DNA of 64,000 nucleotides from Allobosea sp. OK403 (GCF_900113835.1 NZ_FOQV01000002.1:496001-560000); one strand, 5' to 3'; shown: positions 1 to 9,720, numbered from the stretch's first letter. Notes: a model not told the origin generated them from the sequence alone. A program made the numbers and translations.

Positions 1-2
1 GG

Positions 3-488
3 CTGACCCTGCCCTATTTCACCCAAGGCACGCGCGTGCTCGGGGCCGATCTCTCGCTCGACATGCTCAAGGTCGCCAACCGCAAGGTCGCGAGCCAAGG
101 GCTTGCCCATGTCCGCGGGCTGATGGTGATGGACGCCTGCCGCCTGGGCTTTGAGGCCGAGCGCTTCGACGCCGTGACCGCGCAATTCGTGATCACGCTC
201 GTGCCCGACCCCGAGCAGGCCCTGGCAGAGATGGACCGCGTGCTGAAGCCCGGGGGCGAGATCGTGATCTCGAGCCGCCTCGTCGACGATGGCGGCCTGC
301 TCGCGCCATTCTGGGCGGCGCTCGCCCCCCTCGCCAAGGCAATCGGCTGGAGCACGGATTTCAAGGTCAGCCGCCTGACCGACTGGGCGGCGCGTACTGG
401 ACGTTACGAGACCGTCCATGTCGGCCGCGGCTATTTCAAGGTCGTCCGCCTGCGCAAGACGGCGTCGAATCAAGCCGCCCCGGCCTGA
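3..488 (+). CDS. pmtA: Phosphatidylethanolamine N-methyltransferase PmtA-like (3' part)
   Basis: A SAM-dependent methyltransferase cut by the left window edge; 161 codons are visible and no start is seen. The reading frame is open from base 3, with a post-motif-I stretch (LPYF, then VLGADLSLDML) that normally follows the SAM-binding glycine loop. Further on are VTAQFVITLVPDP and a VLKPGGEIVIS strand typical of class I methyltransferases. The C-terminal part (APLAKAIGWSTDFKV) resembles rhizobial PmtA, which converts phosphatidylethanolamine stepwise to phosphatidylcholine at the inner membrane. The assignment rests on family memory; another small-molecule methyltransferase of the same fold is the main alternative. 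Confidence 0.75.
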   Translation: MTLPYFTQGTRVLGADLSLDMLKVANRKVASQGLAHVRGLMVMDACRLGFEAERFDAVTAQFVITLVPDPEQALAEMDRVLKPGGEIVISSRLVDDGGLLAPFWAALAPLAKAIGWSTDFKVSRLTDWAARTGRYETVHVGRGYFKVVRLRKTASNQAAPA

Positions 489-537
489 TATGCTTCCCGC
501 CCGGCAGGCGCCATGCCTGCCGGGCGGGAAGAGTACT

Positions 538-894
538 TCAGTAACGCCGGTCAGCCGGGCGCGGCGCGGCCTCGAAGCCGAAGCACCCCGCCTGCGCGGG
601 GTCGCCGCCCCGATCTGAGATGGCTTGGCAGGAGCGCAGGCGCGCGCACATGTCGGCGACCACCGTATAGCCGTTGCCGAACGTACCCGAGGGCTGCTTG
701 TAGGCGCAGGCGGTCTGCCAGGCGGACCACTCGGCGGCGGCGGCAGGAGCACTCGGCATGGCGCCGAACGCGGCGACGCCAAGAGCGATAGCCGCCACGG
801 TGTGGGCGATACGCGGCCTGGCGATACGCGGCCTAATATGCGTCAAAAGGGACTGCGCAAACGAAACAGGAAAGGATGAAATGAGCGTTGCCAT
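538..894 (-). CDS. Small secreted protein of unknown function
   Basis: 118 residues from an ATG preceded by CGGAGG nine bases upstream; a longer start at 948 lacks such a site. The N-terminus has basic residues followed by a hydrophobic Ala-rich stretch (VAAIALGVAAFGA) and an AAAAEW cleavage-like site, so export is likely. The mature part of about 65 residues has four cysteines (around TACAYK, DMCARL, SCQAIS, AGCFGF) that could form two disulfides in the periplasm. I do not recognise the family. It is convergent with the methyltransferase gene, with about 50 bp between them. Confidence 0.6.
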   Translation of the reverse strand: MATLISSFPVSFAQSLLTHIRPRIARPRIAHTVAAIALGVAAFGAMPSAPAAAAEWSAWQTACAYKQPSGTFGNGYTVVADMCARLRSCQAISDRGGDPAQAGCFGFEAAPRPADRRY

Positions 895-1118
895 CAAAAG
901 CGGCCTCCGAAATGACCGGCTGCGCAGCGGTGCGATGGCGGCGATCATCGTCGGCCATTCCCGCAGCGGCCCCTGACGCCGGTCTGGCTATCAGCTAAGC
1001 CGTCGCATCCGGGCTTCAAGACTGCTTCGATGCAATGAACGCATGGCAAACCTACAATACCCGCCGCAAAGAGCGTAATGCGCATGTCATATGATTATAT
1101 CCCATGCCGTCCGGAGGC

Positions 1119-1148
1119 TTGACGGCATCACCCTTCGCCCCCTATACG
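1119..1148 (+). promoter_or_regulatory. Sigma-70-type promoter for tRNA-Met
   Basis: TTGACG at 1119-1124 and TATACG at 1143-1148 are separated by 18 bases, a good match to the housekeeping consensus, and a GC-rich discriminator follows. Transcription would begin around 1155, giving a leader of about 40 nt before the mature tRNA at 1193. No other gene on this strand lies close downstream. The call is by motif and position only. Confidence 0.6.
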
Positions 1149-1192
1149 CGCCCTCACAAAGGCACGCCGTCAGCGGCGAGCCCTAGTCTCGG

Positions 1193-1269
1193 GGCGGGGT
1201 AGCTCAGCTGGTTAGAGCAGCGGAATCATAATCCGCGTGTCGGGGGTTCGAGTCCCTCTCCCGCTACCA
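1193..1269 (+). tRNA. tRNA-Met (anticodon CAT)
   Basis: A 77-nt cloverleaf. The acceptor arms are GGCGGGG and TCCCGCT, followed by discriminator A and an encoded CCA at 1267-1269. The D arm is GCTC-AGCTGGTTA-GAGC. The anticodon stem GCGGA/TCCGC closes the loop ATCATAA, giving anticodon CAT, and the T loop is TTCGAGT. G1 pairs with U72, so this is not the initiator C1-A72 type. Elongator methionine tRNA is the best call; a lysidine-modified tRNA-Ile with the same CAT anticodon cannot be fully excluded from sequence alone. Confidence 0.95.
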
Positions 1270-1274
1270 CCTAA

Positions 1275-1298
1275 CCCCCCAGGATTTGACCTGTGGGG
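1275..1298 (+). terminator. Hairpin just downstream of tRNA-Met
   Basis: CCCCCCAGG and CCTGTGGGG are complementary with one mismatch around a 6-base loop and lie five bases after the tRNA CCA end. There is no clear T run, so it is either a weak intrinsic terminator or a stabilising and processing hairpin. Confidence 0.4.
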
Positions 1299-1467
1299 AA
1301 GTGGTTTCCTCCGATTAGTTTTGTCAGCTGGCCCTCGATCGTGAATCTGGGCCGCTCGCCGGCCGCCGCCGGCATGACGATGATCCTGTCGATCTGGCTT
1401 TGCAGCCACCAACGCGCCTGCTGACGACCTCGGGTTCTGCGGGCGCAAAGATGGCGGCGATCGATGC

Positions 1468-1875
1468 TTAAGCCGTCGGCGCGCGTTCATCTGCCAAGTC
1501 AAGGCGCCTAGCATCGAGACGGCACATTTCCTCGCCGGAGAAGGCGCGCGAGCGCGTCAGAAAGCGCTGCTCTGTGCCGTTCTCAAGCGAGAACATGCCA
1601 CCCCGCCCCTTCACCACATCGATGATCAGTTGGGTATGCCGCCAGACTGCGAATTGCGATCCGCTGATATAGACCGGAGCGCCGCCCACCTCTCCGAGCT
1701 TCACGTCATGGTCGCCGATGATGAACTCGTGCTGCGGGTAGCACATCGGTGAGGAGCCGTCGCAGCAGCCACCGGATTGATGGAACAGCACAGGGCCGTT
1801 TTCCGCCTGCAGCCTCGCGATCAGGTCGAGCGCTGCGGGCGTGGCCGAAACCTGCTCGATCGCATGCTGGCTCAT
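1468..1875 (-). CDS. DUF779 domain protein, companion of aldehyde dehydrogenase
   Basis: 135 residues from the ATG that follows GCAGGAGG with an 8-base spacer; an upstream in-frame start at 1914 is less well supported. The protein carries the DUF779 hallmark HQSGGCCDGSSPMC, a Cys-rich segment that could bind a metal, then HEFIIGDHDVKLGEV and QFAVWRHTQLIIDVV. This family is almost always found next to an NAD-dependent aldehyde dehydrogenase gene, as here, where the dehydrogenase lies 139 bp upstream on the same strand. Its biochemical role is not established; an accessory or protective role in aldehyde or alcohol oxidation is inference from context. Confidence 0.85.
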   Translation of the reverse strand: MSQHAIEQVSATPAALDLIARLQAENGPVLFHQSGGCCDGSSPMCYPQHEFIIGDHDVKLGEVGGAPVYISGSQFAVWRHTQLIIDVVKGRGGMFSLENGTEQRFLTRSRAFSGEEMCRLDARRLDLADERAPTA

Positions 1876-2014
1876 GTCGAAGCCTCCTGCATCTGGAGCC
1901 GCAGCCGGCATCATCTTGCCGTGACGGATCGCGAAGGCCCGGCACGATGTATTGGCGACGGGCGCCCGCGATCGTGCCGGGAAGTGGCCCTGGTTCAGGC
2001 CTTGGGGAGGTCTC

Positions 2015-3532
<1,518 letters not shown>

Positions 3533-3633
3533 GGTGTCCTCCTAGTCGGCGCATTGAGGCCGCGCCCTGAGAAGGAGGATCGGCCCTATCCAGCGCCGCT
3601 GTCAGGATCAGAACCGCATTTTCGGCAGCAGAA

Positions 3634-3675
3634 CTGTCTCAGCTTTGCGACAGATCGCTGAAGAGATCGCTGAAT
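3634..3675 (-). promoter_or_regulatory. Candidate operator upstream of the aldehyde dehydrogenase gene
   Basis: An inverted repeat CTGTC-N10-GACAG (3634-3653; inner half-sites TGTCTC and GCGACA) sits next to a 12-bp tandem direct repeat AGATCGCTGAAG/T (3652-3663 and 3664-3675). Both lie between the stop of the AcoR-like regulator and the dehydrogenase start. A dyad of TGTCKC halves is a plausible site for a Fis-type helix-turn-helix dimer. No sigma-54 promoter sequence was seen nearby. Confidence 0.4.
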
Positions 3676-3680
3676 TGGTC

Positions 3681-4655
3681 TTATCGGGCGCGTCCAAGCC
3701 CCAGCCGCGCAAGCTTGCGGTGCATGGTTGCGCGGCTGACGCCGAGCGCGCGGGCGGCGGCGGAGACGTTGCCATTGGCCCGGGCCAGCGCTCTTTGCAC
3801 AACGCCGCGCTCGGCGACGCTCAGTTCCTCGCCTGGCTTGGCTTCGTGGCCCATCAACAGGTCTTCCGCAGGAAAGGGCTGCGCGAGCCGTTCATCAGTC
3901 AGACCATAGGCCAGTCGCGCGGCGCGGCTCGCGCCGATGACGAGGTCTCCTTTGTCGACAGCCAGAAGCCCGGCGCCTCCGCCGGCGCCGTCCTGAGCAA
4001 CCACGATCCGCGCTTTCGGAAAGGCCAACCGGAAATGATGCGCCTCGATCCGGTGCGCCGCCTCGACCGTCGCGCTGGCGACCAGCTTCAGCATGGCCGG
4101 CGTCAGATCGGCGCGGCAAGTCGAAACGTCCAGCGTCGCGATCAACCGTCCCCGCGCATCCCAGATCGGGGCGACGCTGCAGCTCAGGCCGATATTACGT
4201 GTGAGGAAATGCTGGTCGCGATGGATCGTCAGCGGACGACCTTCGGCGACGCAGGTGCCGACGCCGTTCGTGCCCTCGCTGGCCTCGCTCCAGACCATGC
4301 CGGTCCAGAGGCCCATGTTGCGGAAGTCGAGATCATCTCCGGCAGCGCCCCGTCGGTCGAGCGGAATGCCCTCGCGATCGGTCAACAGCACACAGCAGCC
4401 GGCATCGTCGACAGACTGGAAGAGGCGATCCAGAGAGGTCTGCGCCAGCCTGATCAACGGATCCAGGCGTTCGAAGGCCGCATCGAATTCAGCCTGACCG
4501 AGGCGCCAAGGCGGACGAGCGTGATCAGGGTCGAGGCCGTACTTCACGACCGAGCGCGACCAGGACGCCGCCACCGCAGACTGCCCGACGGCAGCCGCGT
4601 TGCTCAGGGTCGAATATATCCGATTGGCGTGATGGGCCCGCCCCGTCTCAGCCAT
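3681..4655 (-). CDS. AcoR-like regulator: GAF sensor plus Fis-type HTH, no AAA+ domain
   Basis: 324 residues from ATG 4655 (MAETGRAHH). Longer starts exist at 4685 and 4724 and none has a strong ribosome binding site. After an N-terminal region with SWSRSVVKYGLDP, typical of AcoR proteins, residues of roughly 60-200 form a GAF-like sensor (TDREGIPL, GTNGVGTC, SVAPIWDARGRLI). The C-terminal 45 residues form a Fis/HTH_8 helix-turn-helix (ANGNVSAAARALGVSRATMHRKL). The central sigma-54-activating ATPase with its GAFTGA motif is absent, so it cannot drive sigma-54 open-complex formation as AcoR does. It lies directly upstream of the dehydrogenase-DUF779 pair on the same strand and probably regulates it. 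Confidence 0.82.
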   Translation of the reverse strand: MAETGRAHHANRIYSTLSNAAAVGQSAVAASWSRSVVKYGLDPDHARPPWRLGQAEFDAAFERLDPLIRLAQTSLDRLFQSVDDAGCCVLLTDREGIPLDRRGAAGDDLDFRNMGLWTGMVWSEASEGTNGVGTCVAEGRPLTIHRDQHFLTRNIGLSCSVAPIWDARGRLIATLDVSTCRADLTPAMLKLVASATVEAAHRIEAHHFRLAFPKARIVVAQDGAGGGAGLLAVDKGDLVIGASRAARLAYGLTDERLAQPFPAEDLLMGHEAKPGEELSVAERGVVQRALARANGNVSAAARALGVSRATMHRKLARLGLGRAR

Positions 4656-5102
4656 GCCTGACACCCGTTTCCACCCGCCTCGCATGTCTTTTGAGGCCGA
4701 GGGCAGCGACGCCATCGCTTGCATGCGATTTCAGACATGTTCCGGCCGTTCCGGTCGTATTGTCAACCAAGTCAGCTTCCCGGAGAGCTCGTTCTGGGTA
4801 TGGCGGACTTCAGCTTGGCCCAACATCGCAATGATTACGCAGTCCAAGCCAGAATCGCTCTTTCATCGCCGAGAGGTTGGCGCGCGAAGGTTGGGACTTA
4901 TTTTTAACTCGGCTCGGTTGCTAAACTGAAATTGGCTGGGCGCTTAGATGTGTTGAGGAGGAGGCAATATGAGTGCCTCTCCCGCTACCAACACTTCCCC
5001 CAACGGAGGTGCGGTTCTCCGATGACATTGACGAGGGACCAGGCCGACATGCATCGGCCCGTCCCGTTTCCATCCCAGCCATTCTCTTTGCCGCCGCGCC
5101 TG
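4656..5102. other. Spacer with no supported full gene
   Basis: This 447-bp gap lies between the AcoR-like regulator and the Ser-rich protein gene. It holds two notable items: a strong ribosome binding site (GAGGAGGAGG, 4955-4964) in front of an 18-codon open frame starting at 4969, and a near copy of the tRNA-Met 3' end at 4971-4990. A frame starting at ATG 5022 has a GGAGG upstream but runs into the antisense of the next gene with no family resemblance, so I do not call it. Confidence 0.5.
4971..4990 (+). repeat. Direct copy of the tRNA-Met 3' end (att-like)
   Basis: These 20 bases match tRNA-Met bases 1250-1269 at 19 of 20 positions; the only difference is G4975 against C1254. They cover the T-arm 3' strand, acceptor strand and CCA in the same orientation. 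Such 3'-end copies mark the far junction of elements integrated into tRNA genes. No integrase lies in the 3.7 kb between the copies, so this may be a decayed island end or a coincidence inside the short frame at 4969. Confidence 0.4.
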
Positions 5103-5678
5103 TCAGGCGGTGGTGTCGACGAGGCCCAGGCTTGCGCTGGGGGTCTTGGTCGCGCTTGCGCCCGCCGCATTGTAGGATGAGCTGGACAAGGTCTGCTGGG
5201 CGCTCTGCAGGACCTTGAGGAATTCCGCGAGCGGATCGGAGGCCGAGCTGGAATCCGTCGCGCTGGAAGAGGCCGCGTTCAGCACCCCGGCGAGCCCCGT
5301 CTGGGTATCGTCGCTATCCTGATCGTTGCTGTCGCTCTTGGCCGCCTGGGATTTGTGGCCATGGTGAGCGCCGCCAGCGCGGTGCCCGCCCCCGAGCAGG
5401 CTCTTGAGTTCGTCGGCCTGAGCGCTGGTCAGCTTTCCCGACGACACTTCGCCATCGATGAGCGAACCGACCGTCTTGCCCAGATTGCCGCTCGTGGAAG
5501 ACGAGGTGCTTTGGGTCGAGCTGGCAGTAAGCTGCTGCTGAATATCGCCGAGAGCACTGCCAAGCGCAGTCCCGTCCGCTGCGGAAATCTTGCCGGAGGT
5601 GATGTCGGCGTTCAGCCGGCTTTGGACGCGCGTCTCGAACCGGGAATAGTTCTGCGCGCTGGACGATACGCTACTCAT
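5103..5678 (-). CDS. Ser/Ala-rich protein with two helix-like repeats, unknown function
   Basis: 191 residues from the ATG preceded by AGGAG with an 8-base spacer; a longer frame to 5756 lacks such a site. There is no signal peptide or membrane segment. Two related segments, DITSGKISAADGTALGSAL and EVSSGKLTSAQADELKSLL, share an (I/V)-x-SGK-(I/L)-(T/S) turn followed by a helix. They are separated by Ser/Thr-rich linkers and followed by a His/Gly patch (GGGHRAGGAHHGHK) and an Asp-rich stretch. Low-complexity composition suggests a largely flexible protein. I do not recognise a characterised family. It diverges from the epimerase gene. Confidence 0.6.
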   Translation of the reverse strand: MSSVSSSAQNYSRFETRVQSRLNADITSGKISAADGTALGSALGDIQQQLTASSTQSTSSSTSGNLGKTVGSLIDGEVSSGKLTSAQADELKSLLGGGHRAGGAHHGHKSQAAKSDSNDQDSDDTQTGLAGVLNAASSSATDSSSASDPLAEFLKVLQSAQQTLSSSSYNAAGASATKTPSASLGLVDTTA

Positions 5679-6120
5679 GGAATGCTCTCCTGACTGGCCC
5701 CTTTGGGTCATCGATGCCGGTGGCAGAGGCCGCATCGGTATCGGCCCCCTGGGCAAGCGACACGCAATTGCCGAGCCGGAGAAAAAGGCAATTGAATCAA
5801 TCTATTGAACAATCATCCGACATAATGACCCGGCAGCTTTTGCCATGTTGCGAGGTCCAGGGGGCAGAAATTGCCCGCTCTTCCCGGCTCATCGCTAGTC
5901 CGCCACATGCCGTCAGGGCCAGGAATGCCGCGGAACCGGCGCGACGCGGGACCTTCGGGCTCTTGCCTCACGCCGCAAATCATCCGAAGAGGACGAAGCT
6001 GCAATCGAACCCGGTCGCGGCCCGCAGGCCGCCATTCGCTGCCTGCGATATGTGGGAACCGGCGGCGAAACAGTCTCCCGCTGCCAGCCATCCTCGCGAC
6101 AAGGGACGGCGCGTCGCCAG
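5679..6120. other. Intergenic region between divergent genes
   Basis: This 442-bp spacer separates the Ser-rich protein gene (minus) from the epimerase gene (plus). It contains an AT-richer stretch at about 5787-5826 with a short dyad TCAAT-CT-ATTGA that may belong to a promoter. The remainder gives open frames on both strands with no family resemblance. I see no RNA gene or terminator. Confidence 0.4.
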
Positions 6121-7152
6121 ATGACCAACACTCGCCAGCAACGCATCCTGCTGACTGGAGCCGCCGGCTTCATCGGCTACCACGTCGCCGAGGCGCTGCT
6201 CGCCCAGGGCATCGAGGTTCTGGGCATCGACAACCTGACGCCCTATTACGACCCGGCCCTGAAGCAGGCCCGGCTCGACCGGCTCACCCCTCGCAAGGAC
6301 TTCGCCTTCGAGGCGCTGGATATCGCCGATTACGACCGGCTCCTGTCAGCCTTCGCGGCTTACCGGCCCGACGCCGTCATTCACCTCGCCGCCCAGGCCG
6401 GCGTGCGTTACTCGCTCGACAATCCGCGCGCCTATGCCAGCGCCAATCTCGACGGGTTCCTGTCAGTGCTGGAGGCCTGCCGGCACAATCCCGTCAGCCA
6501 TCTGATCTATGCCTCGTCGAGCTCGGTCTACGGTGCCAACGCCAAGACGCCGTTCAGCGAGCATGACGGCGCCGACCATCCGGTGTCGCTCTACGCCGCA
6601 ACCAAGCGCGCCAATGAGTTGATGGCGCATTCCTACGCCCATCTCTACGGCATCCCGGCAACGGGCCTGCGCTTCTTCACCGTCTATGGCCCCTGGGGTC
6701 GGCCGGACATGGCCTATTTCAAGTTCACCAAGGCGATCCTCGAAGGCCGACCGATCGACGTCTACGCCGAAAGCGAGATGAGCCGTGACTTCACCTATGT
6801 CGACGATATCAGCGAGGCGATCGTCCGGCTCGTAGCCGCGCCGCCCGAGGCCGACCCCGCTTTCGACCAGGCCCTCCCTGACCCCGCGACGGCCGCCGCC
6901 CCGCACCGCATCTACAATATCGGCAACCACACGCCTGTGCGGCTCGACCGCTTCATCGCAGCGGTCGAGCAGGCCTGCGGCAAGCCCGCGATCAAACACC
7001 ACCTGCCGATGCAGCCCGGCGACGTGCCCGCAACCTTCGCCGATGTCTCCGCCCTGATGGCGAAGGTCGATTTCAGGCCGGACACGCCGATCGAGACCGG
7101 CATCGCGCGTTTCGTCGCGTGGTACAGGGAGTTCTACAGCCTGGCCGCCTAG
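6121..7152 (+). CDS. UDP-glucuronate 4-epimerase (extended SDR family)
   Basis: 343 residues from ATG 6121; the frame extends upstream to 6052 but homology begins at MTNTRQQRILLTG. The N-terminus has the NAD-binding GAAGFIG glycine motif, then VIHLAAQAGVRYSL, SSSSVYG with the catalytic Ser, and YAATKRANE with the catalytic Tyr-x3-Lys pair. FFTVYGPWGRPDMA and RDFTYVDDI are diagnostic of the UDP-glucuronate/UDP-galacturonate epimerase branch. The product would interconvert UDP-GlcA and UDP-GalA in the cytoplasm for surface polysaccharide or LPS. It stands alone here, but ManC, a glycosyl-phosphate transferase and phosphoglucomutase elsewhere in the window serve the same area of metabolism. Confidence 0.92.
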   Translation: MTNTRQQRILLTGAAGFIGYHVAEALLAQGIEVLGIDNLTPYYDPALKQARLDRLTPRKDFAFEALDIADYDRLLSAFAAYRPDAVIHLAAQAGVRYSLDNPRAYASANLDGFLSVLEACRHNPVSHLIYASSSSVYGANAKTPFSEHDGADHPVSLYAATKRANELMAHSYAHLYGIPATGLRFFTVYGPWGRPDMAYFKFTKAILEGRPIDVYAESEMSRDFTYVDDISEAIVRLVAAPPEADPAFDQALPDPATAAAPHRIYNIGNHTPVRLDRFIAAVEQACGKPAIKHHLPMQPGDVPATFADVSALMAKVDFRPDTPIETGIARFVAWYREFYSLAA

Positions 7153-7179
7153 AGCATTTTCGAGCGAAGTGGATACCGG
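7151..7179 (+). repeat. Fragment of a Rhizobiales intergenic repeat
   Basis: The sequence beginning AGAGCATTTTCGAGCGAAG and ending GGATACCGG matches, from memory, a motif found in many spacers of Bradyrhizobium-like genomes. Only one arm is present, squeezed between two convergent stop codons (7152 and 7183). Confidence 0.45.
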
Positions 7180-7182
7180 CCC

Positions 7183-8763
7183 TCAGCGCGTGACGACCTG
7201 GCGCGAAAACTGCGCCACCGAGCTGTCCAGCCGCCGCGCGGACCCGTCGATCCCGGCCGCGGCCTGGGAAATCTCCTCGCCGCTTTCCAGAGTGCGGGCC
7301 GCATCGGCCGCGACGCGGTCGATCGCCTGCGCCGCCTGCTCGGCCTCGGACACGGCGCGTGCCAGCAGGGCCAACATGGTCTCGATGGCCTCGGCTTGCT
7401 GGTCGACGGCAACAACGATGCCGCCGGTCGCGCCCACGATCGCATCCGTCGAAGCACTGATGTTCATCACAGCCGCGAGCGAACGCTCGGTCGCCAGCCG
7501 TACCTCCTCGATACGCTGGGCGATGTCTTCCGTCGCCGCTCCGGTACGCGCAGCAAGATCTTTGACCTCGCTGGCGACGACCGCGAAACCGCGGCCTGCG
7601 GGGCCGGCGCGAGCCGCCTCGATCGTCGCATTGAGGGCGAGCAGATTGGTCTGGGCGGCAATGTCACGGATCAGGTTGGAAACCTGGCCGATATCGCGCA
7701 CCGCCCCGGTCAACCCTGTCTTGATGGCAATAGAAGCCACGACATCGGCGGCCGCCATGCGCACGAGCTGCGTCGTCGCATCGGTCTCGTGGCGGATCAA
7801 TCCGATTGTCTCGGTCAGCCGGCGCGAACAAAACTCGACCGAGGCGATGTCGCTCTTGGCCGAGCCGACCCGTCCGAGAGCTCCCGACAGTGATTCATGC
7901 GAGCTGCGGGCGATGGTCCGCAGTCCCTCGGCCGCCTCGTTCATGCGGCTCGCCGATTGCGAGAAGGCGCCGAGGATATCGCCGACATCATCACGGAAAC
8001 CCGCAGCCTGCGCCTCCACCTGCTGGCGCCGCCGTTCCTCGCTCAGCGCGCGCGCCTGTGCCTCCTCGCGCAGCGTCGCTGCAGCGACCGAGCCCCGAAC
8101 GCGCTCGATATAAAGCAGCGCGAAGGCTCGCAACGAGATGACCAGCACGGTGCAGTAGATCAGCAGCATGGCAAGGTTGGCGACTGCCTGGTCAAGCCCC
8201 GTGAAGACGAGCTGGGTCAGTCGGCCGGCCATGATCAGCCCCGAGAACGTCAACGCAGCCGCCGGCATGCTCGCCATCGTGAAGATGCCCGCGAAGATGA
8301 GGCCCGCCAGGATGGTCGAAAAGAGCACCTCCATCTGCGGCGCGACGCCCGGATTGAGCCCTACCGCGATCACCAGCCAAGGCATCGCCATGATGGCCGA
8401 GTCGGCGATGATGCGCGCGACGAAGCGTTCCGAAGGTGGCTCGCTGCGCTGGCGTGCCTTGATTTGTCTGATCCGCCTAATCCCGAGGAAGCCGATGGCG
8501 GCAACGCTGGCCGCCCAGGAGAGAGGCAGCAGGATCCAGCCATAGTAAAGCGCCGCGAGCGCGATGACCCAGGCGGCCAGCACATTCGAGATCAGGATCG
8601 GCGGCAGGATCGTGACGAAGATGTCTGCCTGCGATTGCCGCAGCAGCGCCGCCTCCCTCTCATTCAGGAGAGGCAGCCGCAGCAATCTGCCAATCCATAT
8701 CTGATAGCGCGCCAAAAGCGCTATGATCTTCGGCACTTGGCGCCGTTGAGCCGCTCTCTCCAT
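7183..8763 (-). CDS. Methyl-accepting chemotaxis protein with multi-pass membrane sensor
   Basis: 526 residues. Residues of about 45-220 contain roughly six hydrophobic helices (for example [60 protein letters not shown]). A helix of about 40 residues and the cytoplasmic coiled coil follow. The highly conserved signalling tip is intact ([19 protein letters not shown], then [14 protein letters not shown]), which couples to CheA and CheW. There is no large periplasmic ligand domain and no recognisable HAMP domain, so signals are probably sensed within or at the membrane. No other chemotaxis genes are nearby. The ATG at 8763 has only a weak ribosome binding site. Confidence 0.92.
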   Translation of the reverse strand: MERAAQRRQVPKIIALLARYQIWIGRLLRLPLLNEREAALLRQSQADIFVTILPPILISNVLAAWVIALAALYYGWILLPLSWAASVAAIGFLGIRRIRQIKARQRSEPPSERFVARIIADSAIMAMPWLVIAVGLNPGVAPQMEVLFSTILAGLIFAGIFTMASMPAAALTFSGLIMAGRLTQLVFTGLDQAVANLAMLLIYCTVLVISLRAFALLYIERVRGSVAAATLREEAQARALSEERRRQQVEAQAAGFRDDVGDILGAFSQSASRMNEAAEGLRTIARSSHESLSGALGRVGSAKSDIASVEFCSRRLTETIGLIRHETDATTQLVRMAAADVVASIAIKTGLTGAVRDIGQVSNLIRDIAAQTNLLALNATIEAARAGPAGRGFAVVASEVKDLAARTGAATEDIAQRIEEVRLATERSLAAVMNISASTDAIVGATGGIVVAVDQQAEAIETMLALLARAVSEAEQAAQAIDRVAADAARTLESGEEISQAAAGIDGSARRLDSSVAQFSRQVVTR

Positions 8764-8840
8764 GCCATGCTTTGCCGTGGTGCGCTTATACTCCTACGGA
8801 CAGCTTGGACGCGCGAACTCAAGACTAGGTTAATCTCACC

Positions 8841-9554
8841 TCACGACCAGTTAGGCCGCCATTTGGCGAATTCTGCCTTGGTCTCGGCATTGGCGGGATA
8901 AAGCCCGAAAATGCCTTGCCCGGCGCGCACGCGCTCGGCGACGAAATCCTCATAGGCCGTCTGCTCATAGACCTCCGGCGCGATCTCGTTGGCGAGATGG
9001 GCAGGGATGACGCAGACGCCCTCGCCGTCTCCAACGATGATGTCGCCGGGGTAGACCGCAACGTCGCCGCAGGCGATCGGCGCGTTGATGTCGAGCGCAT
9101 GGTGGCGGATCAGGTTGGTCGGTGCGCTCGGGCGATTGTGATAGGCGGGGATCGCCATCGCGGCGATCTCCGGCGAGTCGCGAAAGCCGCCATCGGTGAC
9201 GATGCCGGCGACGCCGCGCTGCATCAGCCGCGAGACCAGGATGCCGCCGGCCGAGGCCGCGCGCGGGTCTTTGCGGCTGTCGATCACCATGACATGACCG
9301 GCCGGGCAGTCCTCGACCGCGCGCCGCTGCGGATGCTGCGTGCCCTCGAAGGCCGAGAGCAGGTCGAGATCCTCGCGCGCCGGGATATAGCGCAGCGTGA
9401 AGGCCTCGCCGACCATCGAGCCGGACTTCTGGCCGAGCGGGCGCACATCCTGGATGAAGACGTTGCGGAAGCCGCGCTTGAACAGAGCGGTGGTGAGCGT
9501 AGCGGTCGAGACGCGCTTCAGCTTCGTGCGGTTTTCGGGAGTGAGGGTCGTCAT
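8841..9554 (-). CDS. RraA/HMG-aldolase family protein
   Basis: 237 residues. The protein has the RraA-like fold signature GVAGIVTDGGFRDSPEI, whose Arg-Asp pair is used by 4-hydroxy-4-methyl-2-oxoglutarate and oxaloacetate-type aldolases, and a conserved GDVAVYPGDIIVGDGEGVCV segment. RraA itself inhibits RNase E, but genes of this subfamily that sit in catabolic clusters are more likely metal-dependent class II aldolases or decarboxylases acting on 2-keto acids. It lies downstream of a Bug-family binding protein gene on the same strand and near DapA-family and IlvD/Edd genes, which supports a sugar-acid catabolic role. The substrate is unknown. Confidence 0.85.
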   Translation of the reverse strand: MTTLTPENRTKLKRVSTATLTTALFKRGFRNVFIQDVRPLGQKSGSMVGEAFTLRYIPAREDLDLLSAFEGTQHPQRRAVEDCPAGHVMVIDSRKDPRAASAGGILVSRLMQRGVAGIVTDGGFRDSPEIAAMAIPAYHNRPSAPTNLIRHHALDINAPIACGDVAVYPGDIIVGDGEGVCVIPAHLANEIAPEVYEQTAYEDFVAERVRAGQGIFGLYPANAETKAEFAKWRPNWS

Positions 9555-9611
9555 GATCTTGAGCGGGGCTCCAGCGAAGGGTCGAACATTTCGTCAGCGT
9601 GAGACGGATGG

Positions 9612-9678
9612 CGTGGCGGTCGGGAACCGGAGCGGAGCGTACTCAAGTACGTGAGCACCGGAAGCGCAGACCGCCACG
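9612..9678. repeat. Large inverted repeat between the binding-protein and RraA-like genes
   Basis: Outer arms CGTGGCGGTC (9612-9621) and GACCGCCACG (9669-9678) are perfectly complementary and enclose smaller arms CGTAC/GTACG around TCAA. The structure would form in RNA from the minus-strand unit. It may attenuate or stabilise transcript between the two genes, or be a REP-type element. Confidence 0.5.
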
Positions 9679-9698
9679 TCAGGCGGCCGCGCTGGCGG

Positions 9699-9720
9699 AA
9701 TGATCGGCCCTTCGATCATT
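9699..9720 (-). terminator. Hairpin at the end of the Bug-family gene
   Basis: AATGATCG and CGATCATT are perfect arms around a 6-base loop, overlapping the stop codon region of the binding-protein gene. No T run follows, so termination is uncertain; transcript-end protection is an alternative. Confidence 0.4.

Noticed and set aside
1212..1514. Minus-strand 100-codon frame whose product ends in TPDTRIMIPLL
   Set aside because: It runs antisense through tRNA-Met; this peptide ending is a well-known artefact of translating the tRNA complement.
3533..3680. Sigma-54 promoter upstream of the aldehyde dehydrogenase
   Set aside because: No GG-N10-GC pair with the TGGCAC/TTGC pattern was found, and the regulator lacks the sigma-54-interacting ATPase domain.
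5022..5180. Frame with GGAGG before ATG 5022
   Set aside because: The product is low-complexity and overlaps the Ser-rich protein gene antisense; no supporting motif.
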